A DNA stretch of 64,000 nt from Brevibacillus sp. SYP-B805. Its GTDB lineage: Bacteria; Bacillota; Bacilli; Brevibacillales; Brevibacillaceae. The stretch is from the NCBI RefSeq assembly GCF_011059135.1, contig NZ_JAALGD010000019.1, forward strand, positions 1-64,000. Direction: 5' to 3'. Position numbers and translations under genes: made by a program. How positions within the stretch are numbered: position 1 is the first letter of the stretch; each line of letters begins with the position of its first letter. Of the stretch, positions 35,220-49,484 are shown piece by piece. The notes below the pieces were generated by a model. It was given only the letters and a program-made list of their open reading frames with translations. It had not been told where the DNA came from and ran no database searches.

Positions 35220-35735
35220 ATGGCAGAAATTCGTCCTACCGTTATTCGTGAAGAAAAAGTTCAAACGATTAACGAGATCGCTACAAAGCTGCGCGAGAGC
35301 CAAACCACGGTTGTGGCTGACTACCGCGGTCTGACAGTGGCGCAAGTGACCGAACTCCGCAAACAACTGCGCGAAGCAGGCGTTGAGTTCAAAGTGTACA
35401 AAAACACGCTGACTCGTCTGGCGACAGCGAAGGAAAACCTGACCGAGCTGGATCAATACCTGACGGGTCCGAACGCGATTGCGTTCTCGGCGACTGATGT
35501 GATTGCGCCGGCAAAAATTCTGGCTGAGTTTGCGAAGAAAAACGAGAAGCTGGAAATCAAAGGCGGCGTAATCGAAGGGAAAGTAGTGGGCGCTGATCAA
35601 ATCAAGGCGCTGGCTGCACTGCCGTCCCGCGAAGGTCTCCTTTCCATGCTGCTCAGCGTGCTGCAAGCACCGGTTCGCAACTTCGCGCTTGCAGTCAAAG
35701 CGGTGGCAGAGCAAAAAGAAGGCCAAGGCGCGTAA
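35220..35735 (+). CDS. rplJ: 50S ribosomal protein L10
   Basis: The 171-residue stalk base protein has an N-terminal rRNA-binding domain ([22 protein letters not shown]) and a C-terminal helix that holds L7/L12 dimers. It is the probable ligand of its own leader. GGGAGGTG precedes the ATG. Confidence 0.96.
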   Translation: MAEIRPTVIREEKVQTINEIATKLRESQTTVVADYRGLTVAQVTELRKQLREAGVEFKVYKNTLTRLATAKENLTELDQYLTGPNAIAFSATDVIAPAKILAEFAKKNEKLEIKGGVIEGKVVGADQIKALAALPSREGLLSMLLSVLQAPVRNFALAVKAVAEQKEGQGA

Positions 35736-35776
35736 TCAATCTTATGAAATTAATCTCGTGATGGGAGGATAACAAA

Positions 35777-36142
35777 ATGAGCAAAGAGCAAATCCTGGAA
35801 GCGATCAAAAGCATGTCCGTTCTGGAACTGAACGAACTGGTTAAAGCCATCGAGGAAGAATTCGGCGTAACCGCTGCTGCTCCGGTAGCGGTAGTAGCTG
35901 GCGGCGGCGCTGCTGAAGCAGCTGCTGAGCAAACGGAATTCACCGTGAACCTGGTAAGCGGCGGCGCTTCCAAAATCAACGTTATCAAGGTTGTTCGCGA
36001 GCTGACCGGTCTGGGCCTGAAAGAAGCAAAAGACCTGGTAGACAACGCTCCGAAAACGCTCAAAGAAGGCGTATCCAAAGAAGAAGCCGAATCCATCAAA
36101 GCAAAACTCGAAGAAGCTGGCGCAACTGTCGAAATCAAGTAA
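35777..36142 (+). CDS. rplL: 50S ribosomal protein L7/L12
   Basis: The 121-residue stalk protein has an N-terminal dimerisation domain, an Ala/Gly-rich hinge (about residues 35-52), and a C-terminal factor-binding domain with [20 protein letters not shown]. It recruits elongation factors. GGGAGG precedes the ATG and a terminator follows the stop. Confidence 0.97.
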   Translation: MSKEQILEAIKSMSVLELNELVKAIEEEFGVTAAAPVAVVAGGGAAEAAAEQTEFTVNLVSGGASKINVIKVVRELTGLGLKEAKDLVDNAPKTLKEGVSKEEAESIKAKLEEAGATVEIK

Positions 36143-36165
36143 GTTGAGTTACTGCTGGCGGAAAC

Positions 36166-36195
36166 AACCCCTTGCCTATGGCAGGGGGTTTTTGC
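36166..36195 (+). terminator. Intrinsic terminator after rplL
   Basis: AACCCCTTGC pairs with GCAGGGGGTT (one G-U) across a 5-base loop, followed by TTTG. The T-run is short, so some read-through into the methyltransferase gene is likely. Confidence 0.75.
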
Positions 36196-36225
36196 ATAGC
36201 AGACAGCATGAAAGGGGATTAACCC

Positions 36226-36831
36226 GTGACCAACCATTACTTCTCCCAACATCCAGACGCCCGTCATGACGAGCAGGAGTTTACGTTTGAACTGCGCGGC
36301 TTTTCCCTGCGCTTTGTCACAGATGCCGGCGTGTTTTCCCGGGACCGGATCGATTTTGGCAGCGTGCTGCTGATCGAGACCATGCAGATTCCGCGTGCCG
36401 CACGGGTCCTGGATGTGGGCTGCGGATACGGTCCGATCGGGTTGGTTGCCGCCAAGCTGGCGGATCAAGGCAGCGTCACCATGATCGACATCAATGAGCG
36501 GGCGGTATCGCTGGCGCGCCGCAACGCCGCACAAAATGCCATCCGCAATGTAGAGATTCGGGTGAGCGATCTGTACAGCGAAGTGAGTGACCAAACCTTC
36601 GACGTGATTTTGACCAACCCGCCGATTCGGGCCGGCAAGGAGACGGTTCACCGGATTTTTACGGAAGGGCACGCGCTGCTGGTTCCCGGCGGAGAGTTGT
36701 GGGTCGTGATCCAAAAGAAGCAGGGGGCCCCTTCCGCCCGGAAAAAACTGGAGGAAACCTACGCTCGCGTGGAGGAAGTGGAGAGGAGCAAAGGATATCA
36801 CATCTTCCGCGCCATCAAAGAAGAAATGTAA
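36226..36831 (+). CDS. Class I SAM-dependent methyltransferase, RsmC-like (YbxB)
   Basis: The 201-residue methyltransferase has the SAM motif VLDVGCGYGPIGL, the acidic MIDINERAV and the catalytic NPPIRAGK, the NPP[IF] motif of N2-guanine rRNA methyltransferases. It covers only the catalytic half of RsmC. In Bacillus the same gene (ybxB) sits between rplL and rpoB. GTG is used as start after AAGGGG. An rRNA target is inferred. Confidence 0.88.
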   Translation: MTNHYFSQHPDARHDEQEFTFELRGFSLRFVTDAGVFSRDRIDFGSVLLIETMQIPRAARVLDVGCGYGPIGLVAAKLADQGSVTMIDINERAVSLARRNAAQNAIRNVEIRVSDLYSEVSDQTFDVILTNPPIRAGKETVHRIFTEGHALLVPGGELWVVIQKKQGAPSARKKLEETYARVEEVERSKGYHIFRAIKEEM

Positions 36832-36838
36832 TTCGCCC

Positions 36839-36867
36839 TTGACGCAAAAAAGTGGTTGTGATAACAT
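36839..36867 (+). promoter_or_regulatory. Sigma-A promoter of rpoB-rpoC
   Basis: TTGACG and TAACAT are separated by 17 bases, giving a leader of about 200 bases before rpoB. Confidence 0.65.
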
Positions 36868-36945
36868 TGTAAAATGTCAATATGGGTATGTATGCTATTT
36901 TTTGCTATTCCCTGCTTTGTCAACCCTTTTCTTCTTTATATAAAC

Positions 36946-37042
36946 AAGGAGGAATGCAGGTGTAAATAGTTGGGAAATCTTTTAAAATAGAGGTTTTTTG
37001 GGTTAAAAATGGTGTTCCTGGTTTAACCCATTTTTATTTTTG
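36946..37042 (+). promoter_or_regulatory. rpoB leader: start-stop codon pair and intrinsic attenuator
   Basis: AAGGAGG (36946-36952) is followed at 7-base spacing by GTG and immediately TAA, a start-stop pair; an ATG at 36954 reads only Met-Gln-Val. Downstream, TGGGTTAAA (36999-37007) pairs perfectly with TTTAACCCA (37022-37030), and TTTTTATTTTT follows. The terminator lies 33 bases before the rpoB start, so transcription must pass it to reach rpoB. Confidence 0.7.
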
Positions 37043-37074
37043 TGTGTATGCACAGAAACTGAGGGGTGAATGAG

Positions 37075-40000
37075 TTGGCAGGTAAAGTGATTCAATGCGG
37101 CCGACACCGCCAGCGTCGCACGTATTCGCGCATTAACGAAGTACTGGGTCTGCCGAATCTGATCGAGATTCAGCAGAAATCGTATCAATGGTTCCTGGAC
37201 GAAGGCCTGCGGGAAATGTTCCAGGACATTTCTCCCATTCAGGATTTCACCGGCAATCTCGTTCTTGAATTCATTGATTACAGTTTGGGAGAACCCAAGT
37301 ACGATGTGGATGAGTCAAAGGAACGTGACGTTACCTATGCGGCCCCGCTGCGGGTAAAAGTGCGTCTTTTGAACAAGGAAACGGGTGAAGTGAAGGAACA
37401 GGAAGTGTTCATGGGCGATTTCCCGCTGATGACCGAAACCGGGACCTTCATCATCAACGGCGCTGAACGTGTCATCGTCAGTCAGCTCGTTCGATCTCCA
37501 AGCGTGTATTACAACCAGAAAGTCGACAAAAACGGCAAACATACCTATACCGCAACGGTCATTCCGAACCGCGGCGCCTGGCTGGAGCTGGAGACGGATG
37601 CGAAAGATGTGATTTACGTCCGCATCGACCGCACCCGCAAAATTCCGGTGACCGTCCTGCTGCGCGCCCTCGGCTTCAGCTCCGATGTGGAGATTCTGAA
37701 CTTGCTTGGGGAAGATGAATATATCAAAAACACCCTGGAGAAGGACAACACCGACTCGACAGAGAAAGCGCTCATCGAAATCTATGAGCGTCTGCGTCCG
37801 GGCGAGCCGCCGACCATCGAGAATGCGAAGAGCCTGCTCGTTTCGCGTTTCTTCGATCCGAAGCGCTACGACCTGGCTTCTGTCGGGCGTTATAAAATGA
37901 ACAAAAAGCTTCATATCAAAAACCGCCTGTATAACCAGCGTTTGGCGGAAACCCTGGTGGATACCAGAACCGGTGAAATCATCGCCGAAGCCGGGCAGAT
38001 CATCGACCGCCGCCTGATGGACCGGATTCTGCCGGCGCTGGAAGAGAGCGTAGGCTTCATGGATGTCCGCACCCACGGCGGCATTCTGGAAGAGAATGTG
38101 ATCCGGCTGCAGTCGATCAACATTTTCTCGCCGAATGAAGACGGCAAGATCATCAAGGTGATCGGCAACGGCAACGTGGACAAATCGATCAAGCACATCA
38201 CGCCTGCAGATATTGTGGCCTCCATTAACTACTTTATCAACCTGCTGCACGGCGTGGGCAATACGGACGATATCGACCACCTCGGCAACCGTCGCCTCCG
38301 TTCCGTGGGCGAACTGCTGCAGAACCAGTTCCGCATCGGTCTCTCCCGGATGGAGCGCGTGGTGCGCGAGCGCATGTCGATCCAGGACCAGAACCAGATC
38401 ACGCCGCAAGCGCTGATTAACATCCGCCCGGTCATCGCGGCGATCAAGGAGTTCTTCGGCAGCTCCCAGCTGTCCCAGTTCATGGATCAGACCAACCCGC
38501 TTGCCGAGCTGACGCACAAGCGCCGTCTCTCTGCGCTGGGTCCCGGCGGTCTGACGCGGGAGCGCGCCGGTTTTGAAGTGCGCGACGTTCACCATTCGCA
38601 CTATGGCCGGATGTGTCCGATTGAGACGCCGGAGGGTCCGAACATCGGTCTGATCAACTCCCTCTCCACCTATGCGCGGATCAATGACTACGGCTTTATT
38701 GAAACCCCGCGCCGCAAGGTAGATCCGGAGACGGGACGCGTGCTGGACGAGATCGTCTACCTCACCGCTGACGAAGAAGATGTGTACAACGTGGCCCAGT
38801 CCGATCAACCGCTGGATGAAGAGGGTCGTTTCATCAACGAGACCGTGATCTGCCGCCGCAAGGGCGAAAACCTGATCGTGCCGCGCGACAAGGTGGATTT
38901 CATGGACGTGTCGCCGAAACAGGTGGTCTCCGTGGCCACCGCGCTGATTCCGTTCCTGGAAAACGACGACGCCAACCGTGCGCTGATGGGATCCAACATG
39001 CAGCGGCAGGCGGTTCCGCTGCTGGTTCCGCAGGCACCGTTCGTCGGCACCGGCATGGAGCACAAGGCCGCCCAGGATTCCGGGGTGGTCATCGTGGCCC
39101 GTCACGCCGGCCAGGTTGAGCGTGTGACGGCGCGGGAGATCTGGATTCGCCGGTATAAAGAGATTGACGGCAGGAAGGTAGCCGGCGATTTGGACAAATA
39201 CAAGCTGCATAAGTTTATCCGTTCCAACCAGGGAACATGCATCAACCAGCGCCCGATCGTCAAGAAAGGCGACTGGGTGGAAGCCGGCGATATCGTGGCG
39301 GACGGTCCGTCCACCGAAAAAGGGGAACTGGCGCTTGGCCGCAACGTGATCGTCGCCTTCATGACATGGGAAGGGTACAACTACGAAGACGCCATCCTGC
39401 TGAGCGAGAAGCTGGTAAAAGACGATGTATACACGTCGATTCACATTGAAGAGTACGAATCCGAGGCCCGCGACACCAAGCTGGGTCCGGAGGAAATCAC
39501 GCGCGACATCCCGAACGTGGGTGAAGATGCGCTGAAAAATCTCGACGAGCGCGGCATCGTGCGCGTCGGCGCGGAGATTCAAGACGGCGATATCCTCGTC
39601 GGAAAAGTAACGCCGAAGGGCGTCACCGAGCTGACCGCGGAAGAGCGCCTGCTGCATGCCATTTTCGGCGAAAAGGCGCGCGAGGTGCGCGACACCTCTC
39701 TGCGTGTGCCGCACGGCGGATCGGGCATTGTCGTGGACGTGAAGGTATTTACCCGCGAAAACGGCGACGAGCTGCCGCCTGGCGTCAATCAATTGGTACG
39801 CGTCTACATCGCGCAAAAACGGAAAATCTCCGTCGGGGATAAAATGGCGGGCCGCCACGGAAACAAAGGGGTTATCGCCCGCATCATGCCGGAGGAAGAC
39901 ATGCCGTTCCTGCCGGATGGCACACCGGTGGAAATCGTGCTCAATCCGTTGGGCGTGCCGTCCCGGATGAACATCGGTCAGGTATTGGAAACCCACCTGG

Positions 40001-40614
40001 GGATGGCGGCGAAGATGCTTGGCATCCACGTGGCGACACCGGTATTCGACGGCGCGCGGCAGGACGATGTGTTCAAGACGCTGGAAGAAGCCGGCTTGGA
40101 CCGCGACGGTAAAACTATCCTGTACGACGGACGTACGGGTGAACCGTTCGACCGCCGCGTCACCGTGGGCTGCGTGTACATGCTGAAGCTGGCTCACCTG
40201 GTTGACGACAAGATCCATGCCCGTTCGACGGGTCCATACTCCCTCGTTACGCAGCAGCCGCTGGGCGGGAAAGCCCAATTCGGCGGACAGCGCTTCGGGG
40301 AGATGGAGGTTTGGGCGCTGGAAGCGTATGGTGCCGCCTACACCTTGCAGGAGATTCTCACCGTCAAATCCGACGACGTCGTGGGCCGCGTGAAAACGTA
40401 CGAAGCGATTGTCAAAGGCGAAAACGTACCGGAACCAGGCGTTCCCGAATCGTTTAAGGTACTGATCAAAGAGCTGCAAAGCTTGGGGATGGATGTCAAA
40501 ATCCTCTCCGAAGACGAGCGTGAGATTGAGATGCGCGAGATCGAGGACGAGGATGAAGGAAGCGGCGAAAAACTGAACCTCGTGCTTGAAGGTGGAAGCT
40601 TGGACGAAGAGTAA
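37075..40614 (+). CDS. rpoB: RNA polymerase beta subunit
   Basis: The 1179-residue subunit has all lobes in order. The rifampicin-binding region (residues about 463-490) reads SQLSQFMDQ and [13 protein letters not shown] with the susceptible residues Asp471, His481 and Ser486. The C-terminal region contains [13 protein letters not shown]. The start is TTG 37075, five or six bases after GAGGGGTGA, matching the family start; GTG 37066 lies in the ribosome binding site. Confidence 0.97.
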   Translation: MAGKVIQCGRHRQRRTYSRINEVLGLPNLIEIQQKSYQWFLDEGLREMFQDISPIQDFTGNLVLEFIDYSLGEPKYDVDESKERDVTYAAPLRVKVRLLNKETGEVKEQEVFMGDFPLMTETGTFIINGAERVIVSQLVRSPSVYYNQKVDKNGKHTYTATVIPNRGAWLELETDAKDVIYVRIDRTRKIPVTVLLRALGFSSDVEILNLLGEDEYIKNTLEKDNTDSTEKALIEIYERLRPGEPPTIENAKSLLVSRFFDPKRYDLASVGRYKMNKKLHIKNRLYNQRLAETLVDTRTGEIIAEAGQIIDRRLMDRILPALEESVGFMDVRTHGGILEENVIRLQSINIFSPNEDGKIIKVIGNGNVDKSIKHITPADIVASINYFINLLHGVGNTDDIDHLGNRRLRSVGELLQNQFRIGLSRMERVVRERMSIQDQNQITPQALINIRPVIAAIKEFFGSSQLSQFMDQTNPLAELTHKRRLSALGPGGLTRERAGFEVRDVHHSHYGRMCPIETPEGPNIGLINSLSTYARINDYGFIETPRRKVDPETGRVLDEIVYLTADEEDVYNVAQSDQPLDEEGRFINETVICRRKGENLIVPRDKVDFMDVSPKQVVSVATALIPFLENDDANRALMGSNMQRQAVPLLVPQAPFVGTGMEHKAAQDSGVVIVARHAGQVERVTAREIWIRRYKEIDGRKVAGDLDKYKLHKFIRSNQGTCINQRPIVKKGDWVEAGDIVADGPSTEKGELALGRNVIVAFMTWEGYNYEDAILLSEKLVKDDVYTSIHIEEYESEARDTKLGPEEITRDIPNVGEDALKNLDERGIVRVGAEIQDGDILVGKVTPKGVTELTAEERLLHAIFGEKAREVRDTSLRVPHGGSGIVVDVKVFTRENGDELPPGVNQLVRVYIAQKRKISVGDKMAGRHGNKGVIARIMPEEDMPFLPDGTPVEIVLNPLGVPSRMNIGQVLETHLGMAAKMLGIHVATPVFDGARQDDVFKTLEEAGLDRDGKTILYDGRTGEPFDRRVTVGCVYMLKLAHLVDDKIHARSTGPYSLVTQQPLGGKAQFGGQRFGEMEVWALEAYGAAYTLQEILTVKSDDVVGRVKTYEAIVKGENVPEPGVPESFKVLIKELQSLGMDVKILSEDEREIEMREIEDEDEGSGEKLNLVLEGGSLDEE

Positions 40615-40642
40615 GATTCCGGTACAAGGGAGGTAACGCCCT

Positions 40643-44272
<3,630 letters not shown>

Positions 44273-44275
44273 GCT

Positions 44276-44312
44276 GCGGAAGCCCGTCCGATGCGACGGG
44301 CTTCGCTTTATT
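44276..44312 (+). terminator. Intrinsic terminator after rpoC
   Basis: GCGGAAGCCCGTC and GACGGGCTTCGC form a 12-bp stem with one bulged G and a 6-base loop. The T-run TTTATTG is weak, so termination may be partial. Confidence 0.7.
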
Positions 44313-44364
44313 GTTCGGCGTGTGCAGGTTCTTTCAAGCGCTGCTGTTTCTTTCAATTTCCGCG

Positions 44365-44393
44365 TTGACTTCTTCCAAACAACCTGCTATGAT
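44365..44393 (+). promoter_or_regulatory. Sigma-A promoter of the str operon
   Basis: TTGACT and TATGAT are separated by 17 bases, 45 bases before the L7Ae-family start. Confidence 0.8.
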
Positions 44394-44438
44394 ATTCAAG
44401 TGTGCCTGATACTCGGTACTTTGGAGGATATGAAACTC

Positions 44439-44693
44439 ATGTCTTATGAAAAAGTAGAGCGGGCCAAGGAGTTGACGATCGGCATCAACCAAACGATGAA
44501 GGCGATCGAAAGCAACCTCGTCCAAGAGGTGTTTATCGCAGAAGATGCCGACAAGCGTTTGACGAACAAGATCGCGCTCCTCTGTAAAGAGAAGGGTGTT
44601 CCAGTCATCTATGTAGATTCCATGCGGCGCCTGGGAAAGGCGTGTGGAATCGACGTGGGCGCGGCTGCGGCCGCGATAAAGAAAAGTGGTTAA
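44439..44693 (+). CDS. L7Ae-family kink-turn RNA-binding protein (YbxF type)
   Basis: The 84-residue protein starts MSYEKVERAKEL and ends GAAAAAIKKSG. The L7Ae fold motifs are KLGKACGID-like (MRRLGKACGIDVG). Bacillus YbxF/YlxQ proteins bind K-turn RNA. ATG 44439 gives the family start and lies 11 bases after GGAGG; ATG 44430 would add three residues at tight spacing. It is the first gene of the str operon. Confidence 0.9.
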   Translation: MSYEKVERAKELTIGINQTMKAIESNLVQEVFIAEDADKRLTNKIALLCKEKGVPVIYVDSMRRLGKACGIDVGAAAAAIKKSG

Positions 44694-44814
44694 CACTGTT
44701 TTTGTCGACAGGCTGAAAGGAAGCATGTCCGCAAAAACTTTCTATTTGCCCCAAAAATGACTCACCTGGATCTGTGGTCTTGAAAACGGGTAATCAAGAA
44801 GGGAGGTCTCCATC

Positions 44815-45255
44815 ATGCCTACAATGAACCAACTGGTCCGCAAAGGACGCAAGGCGAAGGTTGTGAAATCCAAATCCCCTGCTCTGCAGAAAGGGTACAA
44901 CTCCTTCAAAAAGGAGCAAACCAACCAAAGCTCGCCGCAAAAACGCGGTGTGTGTACTCGTGTAGGTACCATGACACCGAAAAAACCGAACTCCGCTCTT
45001 CGTAAATACGCGCGTGTGCGTTTGACGAACGGGATCGAGGTTACGGCTTACATCGGTGGTATCGGTCACAACCTGCAAGAGCACAGCGTCGTCCTTGTGC
45101 GCGGCGGTCGTGTAAAAGACTTGCCGGGGGTACGTTACCACATTGTTCGCGGTGCGCTTGACACTGCCGGTGTGAACAACCGCAAGCAAGGTCGTTCCAA
45201 ATACGGCACGAAGCGTCCGAAACCGGGCCAAGCAGCAGCTGGCGGCAAAAAGTAA
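44815..45255 (+). CDS. rpsL: 30S ribosomal protein S12
   Basis: The 146-residue decoding-centre protein has the conserved [18 protein letters not shown] (Lys56/Lys57, equivalent to Escherichia coli Lys42/43) and [14 protein letters not shown]. Streptomycin-resistance positions appear wild type. The C-terminal tail is a little longer than in Bacillus subtilis, with an Ala/Gly run. AAGGGAGGT precedes the ATG. Confidence 0.97.
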   Translation: MPTMNQLVRKGRKAKVVKSKSPALQKGYNSFKKEQTNQSSPQKRGVCTRVGTMTPKKPNSALRKYARVRLTNGIEVTAYIGGIGHNLQEHSVVLVRGGRVKDLPGVRYHIVRGALDTAGVNNRKQGRSKYGTKRPKPGQAAAGGKK

Positions 45256-45314
45256 GATTCTCGCATGAGCCCATCATGCTATGGAAAATATCTTAAAAGT
45301 AAGGAGGGGGACAC

Positions 45315-45785
45315 ATGCCACGTAAAGGTCCAGTAGCCCGTCGTGATGTACTGCCTGATCCGATTTACAACAGCAAGCTGGTAACTCGTCTGATCAACAA
45401 GCTGATGATCGATGGGAAGCGCGGTGTTGCCCAAAACATCCTGTACAATGCGTTCAATATCATTCAGGAGCGTACAGGCCGCAACCCGATGGAAGTATTC
45501 GAGGAAGCGCTGAAAAACATCATGCCTGTACTCGAAGTAAAGGCTCGTCGCGTCGGTGGTGCCAACTATCAAGTGCCGGTTGAAGTAAAGCCTGAGCGTC
45601 GCACGACTCTCGGTTTGCGCTGGTTGGTTAACTACTCCCGTCAACGCGGTGAGAAAACCATGGAACAACGTCTTGCCGCTGAAATCATGGATGCGGCAAA
45701 CAATACCGGTGCAGCAGTGAAAAAGCGTGAAGACACGCACAAGATGGCTGAGGCAAACAAAGCGTTTGCACACTATCGCTGGTAG
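45315..45785 (+). CDS. rpsG: 30S ribosomal protein S7
   Basis: The 156-residue S7 nucleates assembly of the 30S head and lines the E site. The start [18 protein letters not shown] and the end [10 protein letters not shown] are standard. AAGGAGGGG precedes the ATG. A strong hairpin begins at the last base of its stop codon. Confidence 0.97.
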   Translation: MPRKGPVARRDVLPDPIYNSKLVTRLINKLMIDGKRGVAQNILYNAFNIIQERTGRNPMEVFEEALKNIMPVLEVKARRVGGANYQVPVEVKPERRTTLGLRWLVNYSRQRGEKTMEQRLAAEIMDAANNTGAAVKKREDTHKMAEANKAFAHYRW

Positions 45786-45817
45786 TATCCAAAGCGGGTA
45801 TCCGCTTTGGATACCCG
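45785..45817 (+). other. Two mutually exclusive hairpins between rpsG and fusA
   Basis: GTATCCAAAGCGG (45785-45797) pairs perfectly with CCGCTTTGGATAC (45802-45814) over a 4-base loop. Alternatively CGGGTATCC (45795-45803) pairs with GGATACCCG (45809-45817). Both share the GGATAC strand because GTATCC is repeated. No T-run follows. Confidence 0.65.
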
Positions 45818-45849
45818 TCCATATCCACATATGAGGAGGAGCATACCAA

Positions 45850-47934
45850 ATGGCTCGCGAGTTCTCACTGCCGAATACGCGCAATATCGGTATTATGGCT
45901 CACATCGACGCCGGCAAAACAACCACTACCGAGCGTATTCTGTTCTACACCGGTCGTGTCCATAAGATTGGTGAAGTGCACGAAGGTGCAGCCACCATGG
46001 ACTGGATGGAGCAAGAACAAGAGCGCGGTATCACCATCACGTCTGCTGCCACCACGGCCCAATGGAAAGGCCATCGCATCAACATCATCGACACGCCGGG
46101 CCACGTAGACTTCACTGTTGAGGTGGAACGTTCCCTGCGCGTACTCGATGGTTCTGTAACCGTGTTTGACGCGAAAGGTGGCGTAGAGCCGCAAACCGAA
46201 ACGGTATGGCGCCAGGCTGACCGTTACGGCGTACCGCGTATCTGTTATATCAACAAGATGGATATCATCGGCGCCAACTTTGATATGTGCGTAGAGCAAA
46301 TCAAGACGCGCCTCGGTGCCAATCCGGTTCCGATCCAATATCCGATCGGGGCGGAAGATACATTCGAAGGGATCGTGGATCTCGTCGAAAACAAAGCGTA
46401 CTTCTACAAGGATGATTTGGGGAAAGAGATCGTGGTCGGCGAAATCCCGGATCATCTGAAAGAGAAGTGCGAAACCCTGCGCAACAACCTGGTTGAGGCT
46501 GCAGCGGAGCAAGACGAAGAACTGATGATGAAGTACCTGGAAGGCGAAGAGCTGACGGTCGAAGAGATCAAGTCTGCGCTGCGCAAAGGTACCATCTCGG
46601 TGAAAATCGTGCCGGTTCTGTGCGGTTCTTCCTACCGGAACAAAGGCGTTCAGCTCATGCTCGACGCTGTGATCGACTACCTGCCGTCCCCGGTTGACAT
46701 CCCGGCGATCAAAGGGGTTATTCCGGACTCCGAAGAAGAGGTTACCCGTGAATCCGACGACAACGCTCCGTTCTCGGCGCTTGCGTTCAAGATCATGACG
46801 GATCCGTACGTTGGTAAGCTGACCTTCTTCCGCGTATACTCCGGTACTCTGAGCTCCGGTTCTTACGTGCTGAACTCCACGAAAGGCAAGCGTGAACGCA
46901 TCGGCCGTATCCTGCAGATGCACGCGAACCACCGTGAAGAGATCTCCATCGTGTATGCGGGTGACATCGCCGCAGCTGTCGGTCTGAAAGACACGACAAC
47001 CGGTGACACCCTCTGCGATGAGAAGGCTCCGGTTATTCTGGAGTCCATGCAGTTCCCGGAACCGGTTATCAACGTCGCCATCGAACCGAAATCCAAAGCG
47101 GACCAGGACAAGATGGGTATCGCCCTCTCCAAGCTGTCTGAAGAGGATCCAACGTTCAAAACCTGGACGGATGAAGAAACCGGTCAAACCATCATCGCGG
47201 GTATGGGTGAGCTCCACCTGGAGATCATCGTTGACCGCCTGAAGCGCGAGTTCAAGGTGGATGCAAACGTGGGTGCACCGCAGGTGGCATACCGCGAAAC
47301 ATTCCGCGGCTCCGCAAAAGTGGAAGGAAAATTTGTTCGCCAATCCGGTGGTCGTGGTCAATACGGTCACGTTTGGGTCGAGTTCTCTCCGCTTGAGCCT
47401 GGCAAAGGCTTCGAGTTCGAGAACAAGATCGTGGGTGGCGTGGTACCGAAAGAATACATCCCGGCTGTTCAAGCAGGTATCGAAGAAGCGATGAAAAACG
47501 GTGTGCTCGCCGGCTATCCGCTCGTCGATATCAAAGCGTCGCTGGTTGACGGTAGCTACCACGATGTCGACTCCTCCGAGATGGCGTTCAAAGTGGCCGG
47601 TTCCTTGGCGCTGAAAGAAGCGGCCAAGAAGTGTAACGCGGTTCTGCTCGAGCCGATCATGAAAGTGGAAGTAACCGTGCCGGAAGAGTACATGGGCGAC
47701 GTCATGGGCGACCTGAACTCCCGCCGTGGACGCATCGAGGGGATGGAAGCGCGTGCCAACGCGCAGGTCATCCGCGCGATGGTTCCGCTCTCCGAAATGT
47801 TTGGTTACTCCACCAGCCTGCGTTCCCGTACGCAAGGCCGCGGCAACTACGCGATGGTACTCGACCACTATGAAGAAGTGCCGAAGAACATTGCGGATGA
47901 GATCATCAAGAAGTCCAAGGGATCTGAGGCGTAG
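45850..47934 (+). CDS. fusA: Elongation factor G
   Basis: The 694-residue translocase GTPase has G1 AHIDAGKT, the switch I region with [12 protein letters not shown]3 DTPGHVDF and G4 NKMD. Domain II, domain III, domain IV with [13 protein letters not shown] and domain V are all complete. AGGAGG precedes the ATG. Confidence 0.97.
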   Translation: MAREFSLPNTRNIGIMAHIDAGKTTTTERILFYTGRVHKIGEVHEGAATMDWMEQEQERGITITSAATTAQWKGHRINIIDTPGHVDFTVEVERSLRVLDGSVTVFDAKGGVEPQTETVWRQADRYGVPRICYINKMDIIGANFDMCVEQIKTRLGANPVPIQYPIGAEDTFEGIVDLVENKAYFYKDDLGKEIVVGEIPDHLKEKCETLRNNLVEAAAEQDEELMMKYLEGEELTVEEIKSALRKGTISVKIVPVLCGSSYRNKGVQLMLDAVIDYLPSPVDIPAIKGVIPDSEEEVTRESDDNAPFSALAFKIMTDPYVGKLTFFRVYSGTLSSGSYVLNSTKGKRERIGRILQMHANHREEISIVYAGDIAAAVGLKDTTTGDTLCDEKAPVILESMQFPEPVINVAIEPKSKADQDKMGIALSKLSEEDPTFKTWTDEETGQTIIAGMGELHLEIIVDRLKREFKVDANVGAPQVAYRETFRGSAKVEGKFVRQSGGRGQYGHVWVEFSPLEPGKGFEFENKIVGGVVPKEYIPAVQAGIEEAMKNGVLAGYPLVDIKASLVDGSYHDVDSSEMAFKVAGSLALKEAAKKCNAVLLEPIMKVEVTVPEEYMGDVMGDLNSRRGRIEGMEARANAQVIRAMVPLSEMFGYSTSLRSRTQGRGNYAMVLDHYEEVPKNIADEIIKKSKGSEA

Positions 47935-47974
47935 AATTTTCACAAGCGCCAGCTTTTACCCTTTATCTCAAACC

Positions 47975-48028
47975 AAGAAAGGTTTACAATATTGTTTGGA
48001 CAAATCCTGCATAGCGTAAGCCTTTCTT
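47975..48028 (+). other. Long-stem structure between fusA and tuf
   Basis: AAGAAAGGTTTAC (47975-47987) pairs with GTAAGCCTTTCTT (48016-48028), 13 bp with one G-U. The enclosed 28 bases contain a smaller hairpin TTGT-TTGG-ACAA. It ends about 23 bases before the tuf ribosome binding site. No separate tuf promoter was recognised. Confidence 0.55.
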
Positions 48029-48068
48029 GACCCATATTAAACCTTCACCTTTAAGGAGGCTTTTTGCA

Positions 48069-49259
48069 ATGGCAAAAGAAAAATTTGAACGTACGAAACC
48101 GCACGTAAACATTGGTACCATCGGTCACGTTGACCACGGTAAAACGACCCTGACTGCTGCCATCACCACCGTTTTGGCGCAACAAGGTAAAGCAAAAGCA
48201 ATGGCTTATGACAGCATCGACGCTGCTCCGGAAGAAAAAGAGCGCGGTATCACCATCAACACCGCTCACGTTGAGTACGAAACCGACAACCGTCACTATG
48301 CTCACGTTGACTGCCCGGGCCACGCTGACTACGTGAAAAACATGATTACCGGTGCAGCTCAAATGGACGGCGCGATCCTGGTAGTATCCGCTGCTGACGG
48401 TCCGATGCCGCAAACCCGCGAGCACATCCTGCTCTCCCGCCAAGTAGGCGTACCGTACATTGTTGTATTCCTCAACAAGTGCGACATGGTTGACGACGAA
48501 GAGCTGCTGGAACTGGTAGAGATGGAAGTTCGCGACCTGCTCTCCCAATACGAGTTCCCGGGCGACGAAATCCCGGTAATCAAAGGTTCCGCAAAAGAAG
48601 CGCTTGACAACCCGACTGGCGAATGGGCGAAGAAAATCCTCGAACTGATGGAAGCTGTTGACAGCTACATCCCGACTCCTGAGCGCGCAACCGACAAACC
48701 GTTCCTGATGCCGGTTGAGGACGTATTCACCATTACCGGTCGCGGTACGGTTGCTACCGGTCGCGTAGAGCGCGGTGTAGTAAAAGTGGGCGACCAAGTA
48801 GAAATCATCGGTCTGGCTGAAGAAACCAAATCCACTACCGTTACTGGCGTAGAGATGTTCCGCAAGCTGCTCGACCAAGCAGAAGCTGGTGACAACATCG
48901 GTGCGCTGCTCCGCGGTATCGACCGTAAAGAAATCGAGCGCGGTCAAGTTCTGGCAAAACCGGGTTCCGTAAAACCTTACCGTAAATTTAAAGCGGAAGT
49001 TTACGTTCTGTCCAAAGAAGAGGGCGGCCGTCACACTCCGTTCTTCTCCAACTACCGTCCGCAATTCTACTTCCGCACCACTGACGTTACCGGTATCATC
49101 CAACTGCCGGAAGGCGTTGAAATGGTAATGCCTGGTGACAACACCGAGTTCACCGTTGAACTGATCGCACCGGTTGCGATGGAGCAAGGTACTCGTTTCG
49201 CGATCCGCGAAGGTGGCCGTACGGTAGGCGCCGGCGTAGTTTCCGCGATCATCGAGTAA
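48069..49259 (+). CDS. tuf: Elongation factor Tu
   Basis: The 396-residue GTPase has G1 GHVDHGKT, switch I with [15 protein letters not shown]3 DCPGHADY and G4 NKCD, with domains II and III complete. The start at ATG 48069 ([12 protein letters not shown]) follows AAGGAGG. The frame continues upstream to 48027, but that is not conserved. Codon use is very biased, as expected for a highly expressed gene. Confidence 0.97.
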   Translation: MAKEKFERTKPHVNIGTIGHVDHGKTTLTAAITTVLAQQGKAKAMAYDSIDAAPEEKERGITINTAHVEYETDNRHYAHVDCPGHADYVKNMITGAAQMDGAILVVSAADGPMPQTREHILLSRQVGVPYIVVFLNKCDMVDDEELLELVEMEVRDLLSQYEFPGDEIPVIKGSAKEALDNPTGEWAKKILELMEAVDSYIPTPERATDKPFLMPVEDVFTITGRGTVATGRVERGVVKVGDQVEIIGLAEETKSTTVTGVEMFRKLLDQAEAGDNIGALLRGIDRKEIERGQVLAKPGSVKPYRKFKAEVYVLSKEEGGRHTPFFSNYRPQFYFRTTDVTGIIQLPEGVEMVMPGDNTEFTVELIAPVAMEQGTRFAIREGGRTVGAGVVSAIIE

Positions 49260-49281
49260 TAGCGGCAAGTAAATCCCGCAG

Positions 49282-49314
49282 AAAACCCCCGAAAAGCTTT
49301 TCGGGGGTTTTTGC
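49282..49314 (+). terminator. Strong intrinsic terminator after tuf
   Basis: AAAACCCCCGAAAAG and CTTTTCGGGGGTTTT are nearly perfectly complementary, and the stem runs into TTTTTG. It ends the str operon. Confidence 0.92.
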
Positions 49315-49378
49315 CGTGTTCTCCGCAAGGTACCGGCGGGGAGACAGGCGGCAGTCTGACACGGGTAAACATCGTTCA

Positions 49379-49413
49379 TCAATCATTTTCATCATCATGA
49401 TGAAAATGATTGA
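49379..49413. repeat. Perfect 35-bp palindrome (17-bp arms, 1-base centre)
   Basis: TCAATCATTTTCATCAT and ATGATGAAAATGATTGA flank a single C with no mismatch. The core is a 7-1-7 arrangement (TCATCAT-C-ATGATGA), the layout used by Fur-family regulators, though the bases do not match a known Fur, Zur or PerR consensus. It lies between the tuf terminator and the EamA gene with no T-run on either strand. Confidence 0.8.
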
Positions 49414-49484
49414 ATATGGAAGAGAGGCCGGCTGTGCTACAATACGAAAATAGCTGATTGCAAGGATGAGAGAAGGTCGACCGG

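Noticed and set aside
49379-49413. Calling the palindrome a Fur, Zur or PerR box.
   Set aside because: The geometry is 7-1-7 but the half-sites (TCATCAT) differ from the known consensus of each; only a generic operator is supported.
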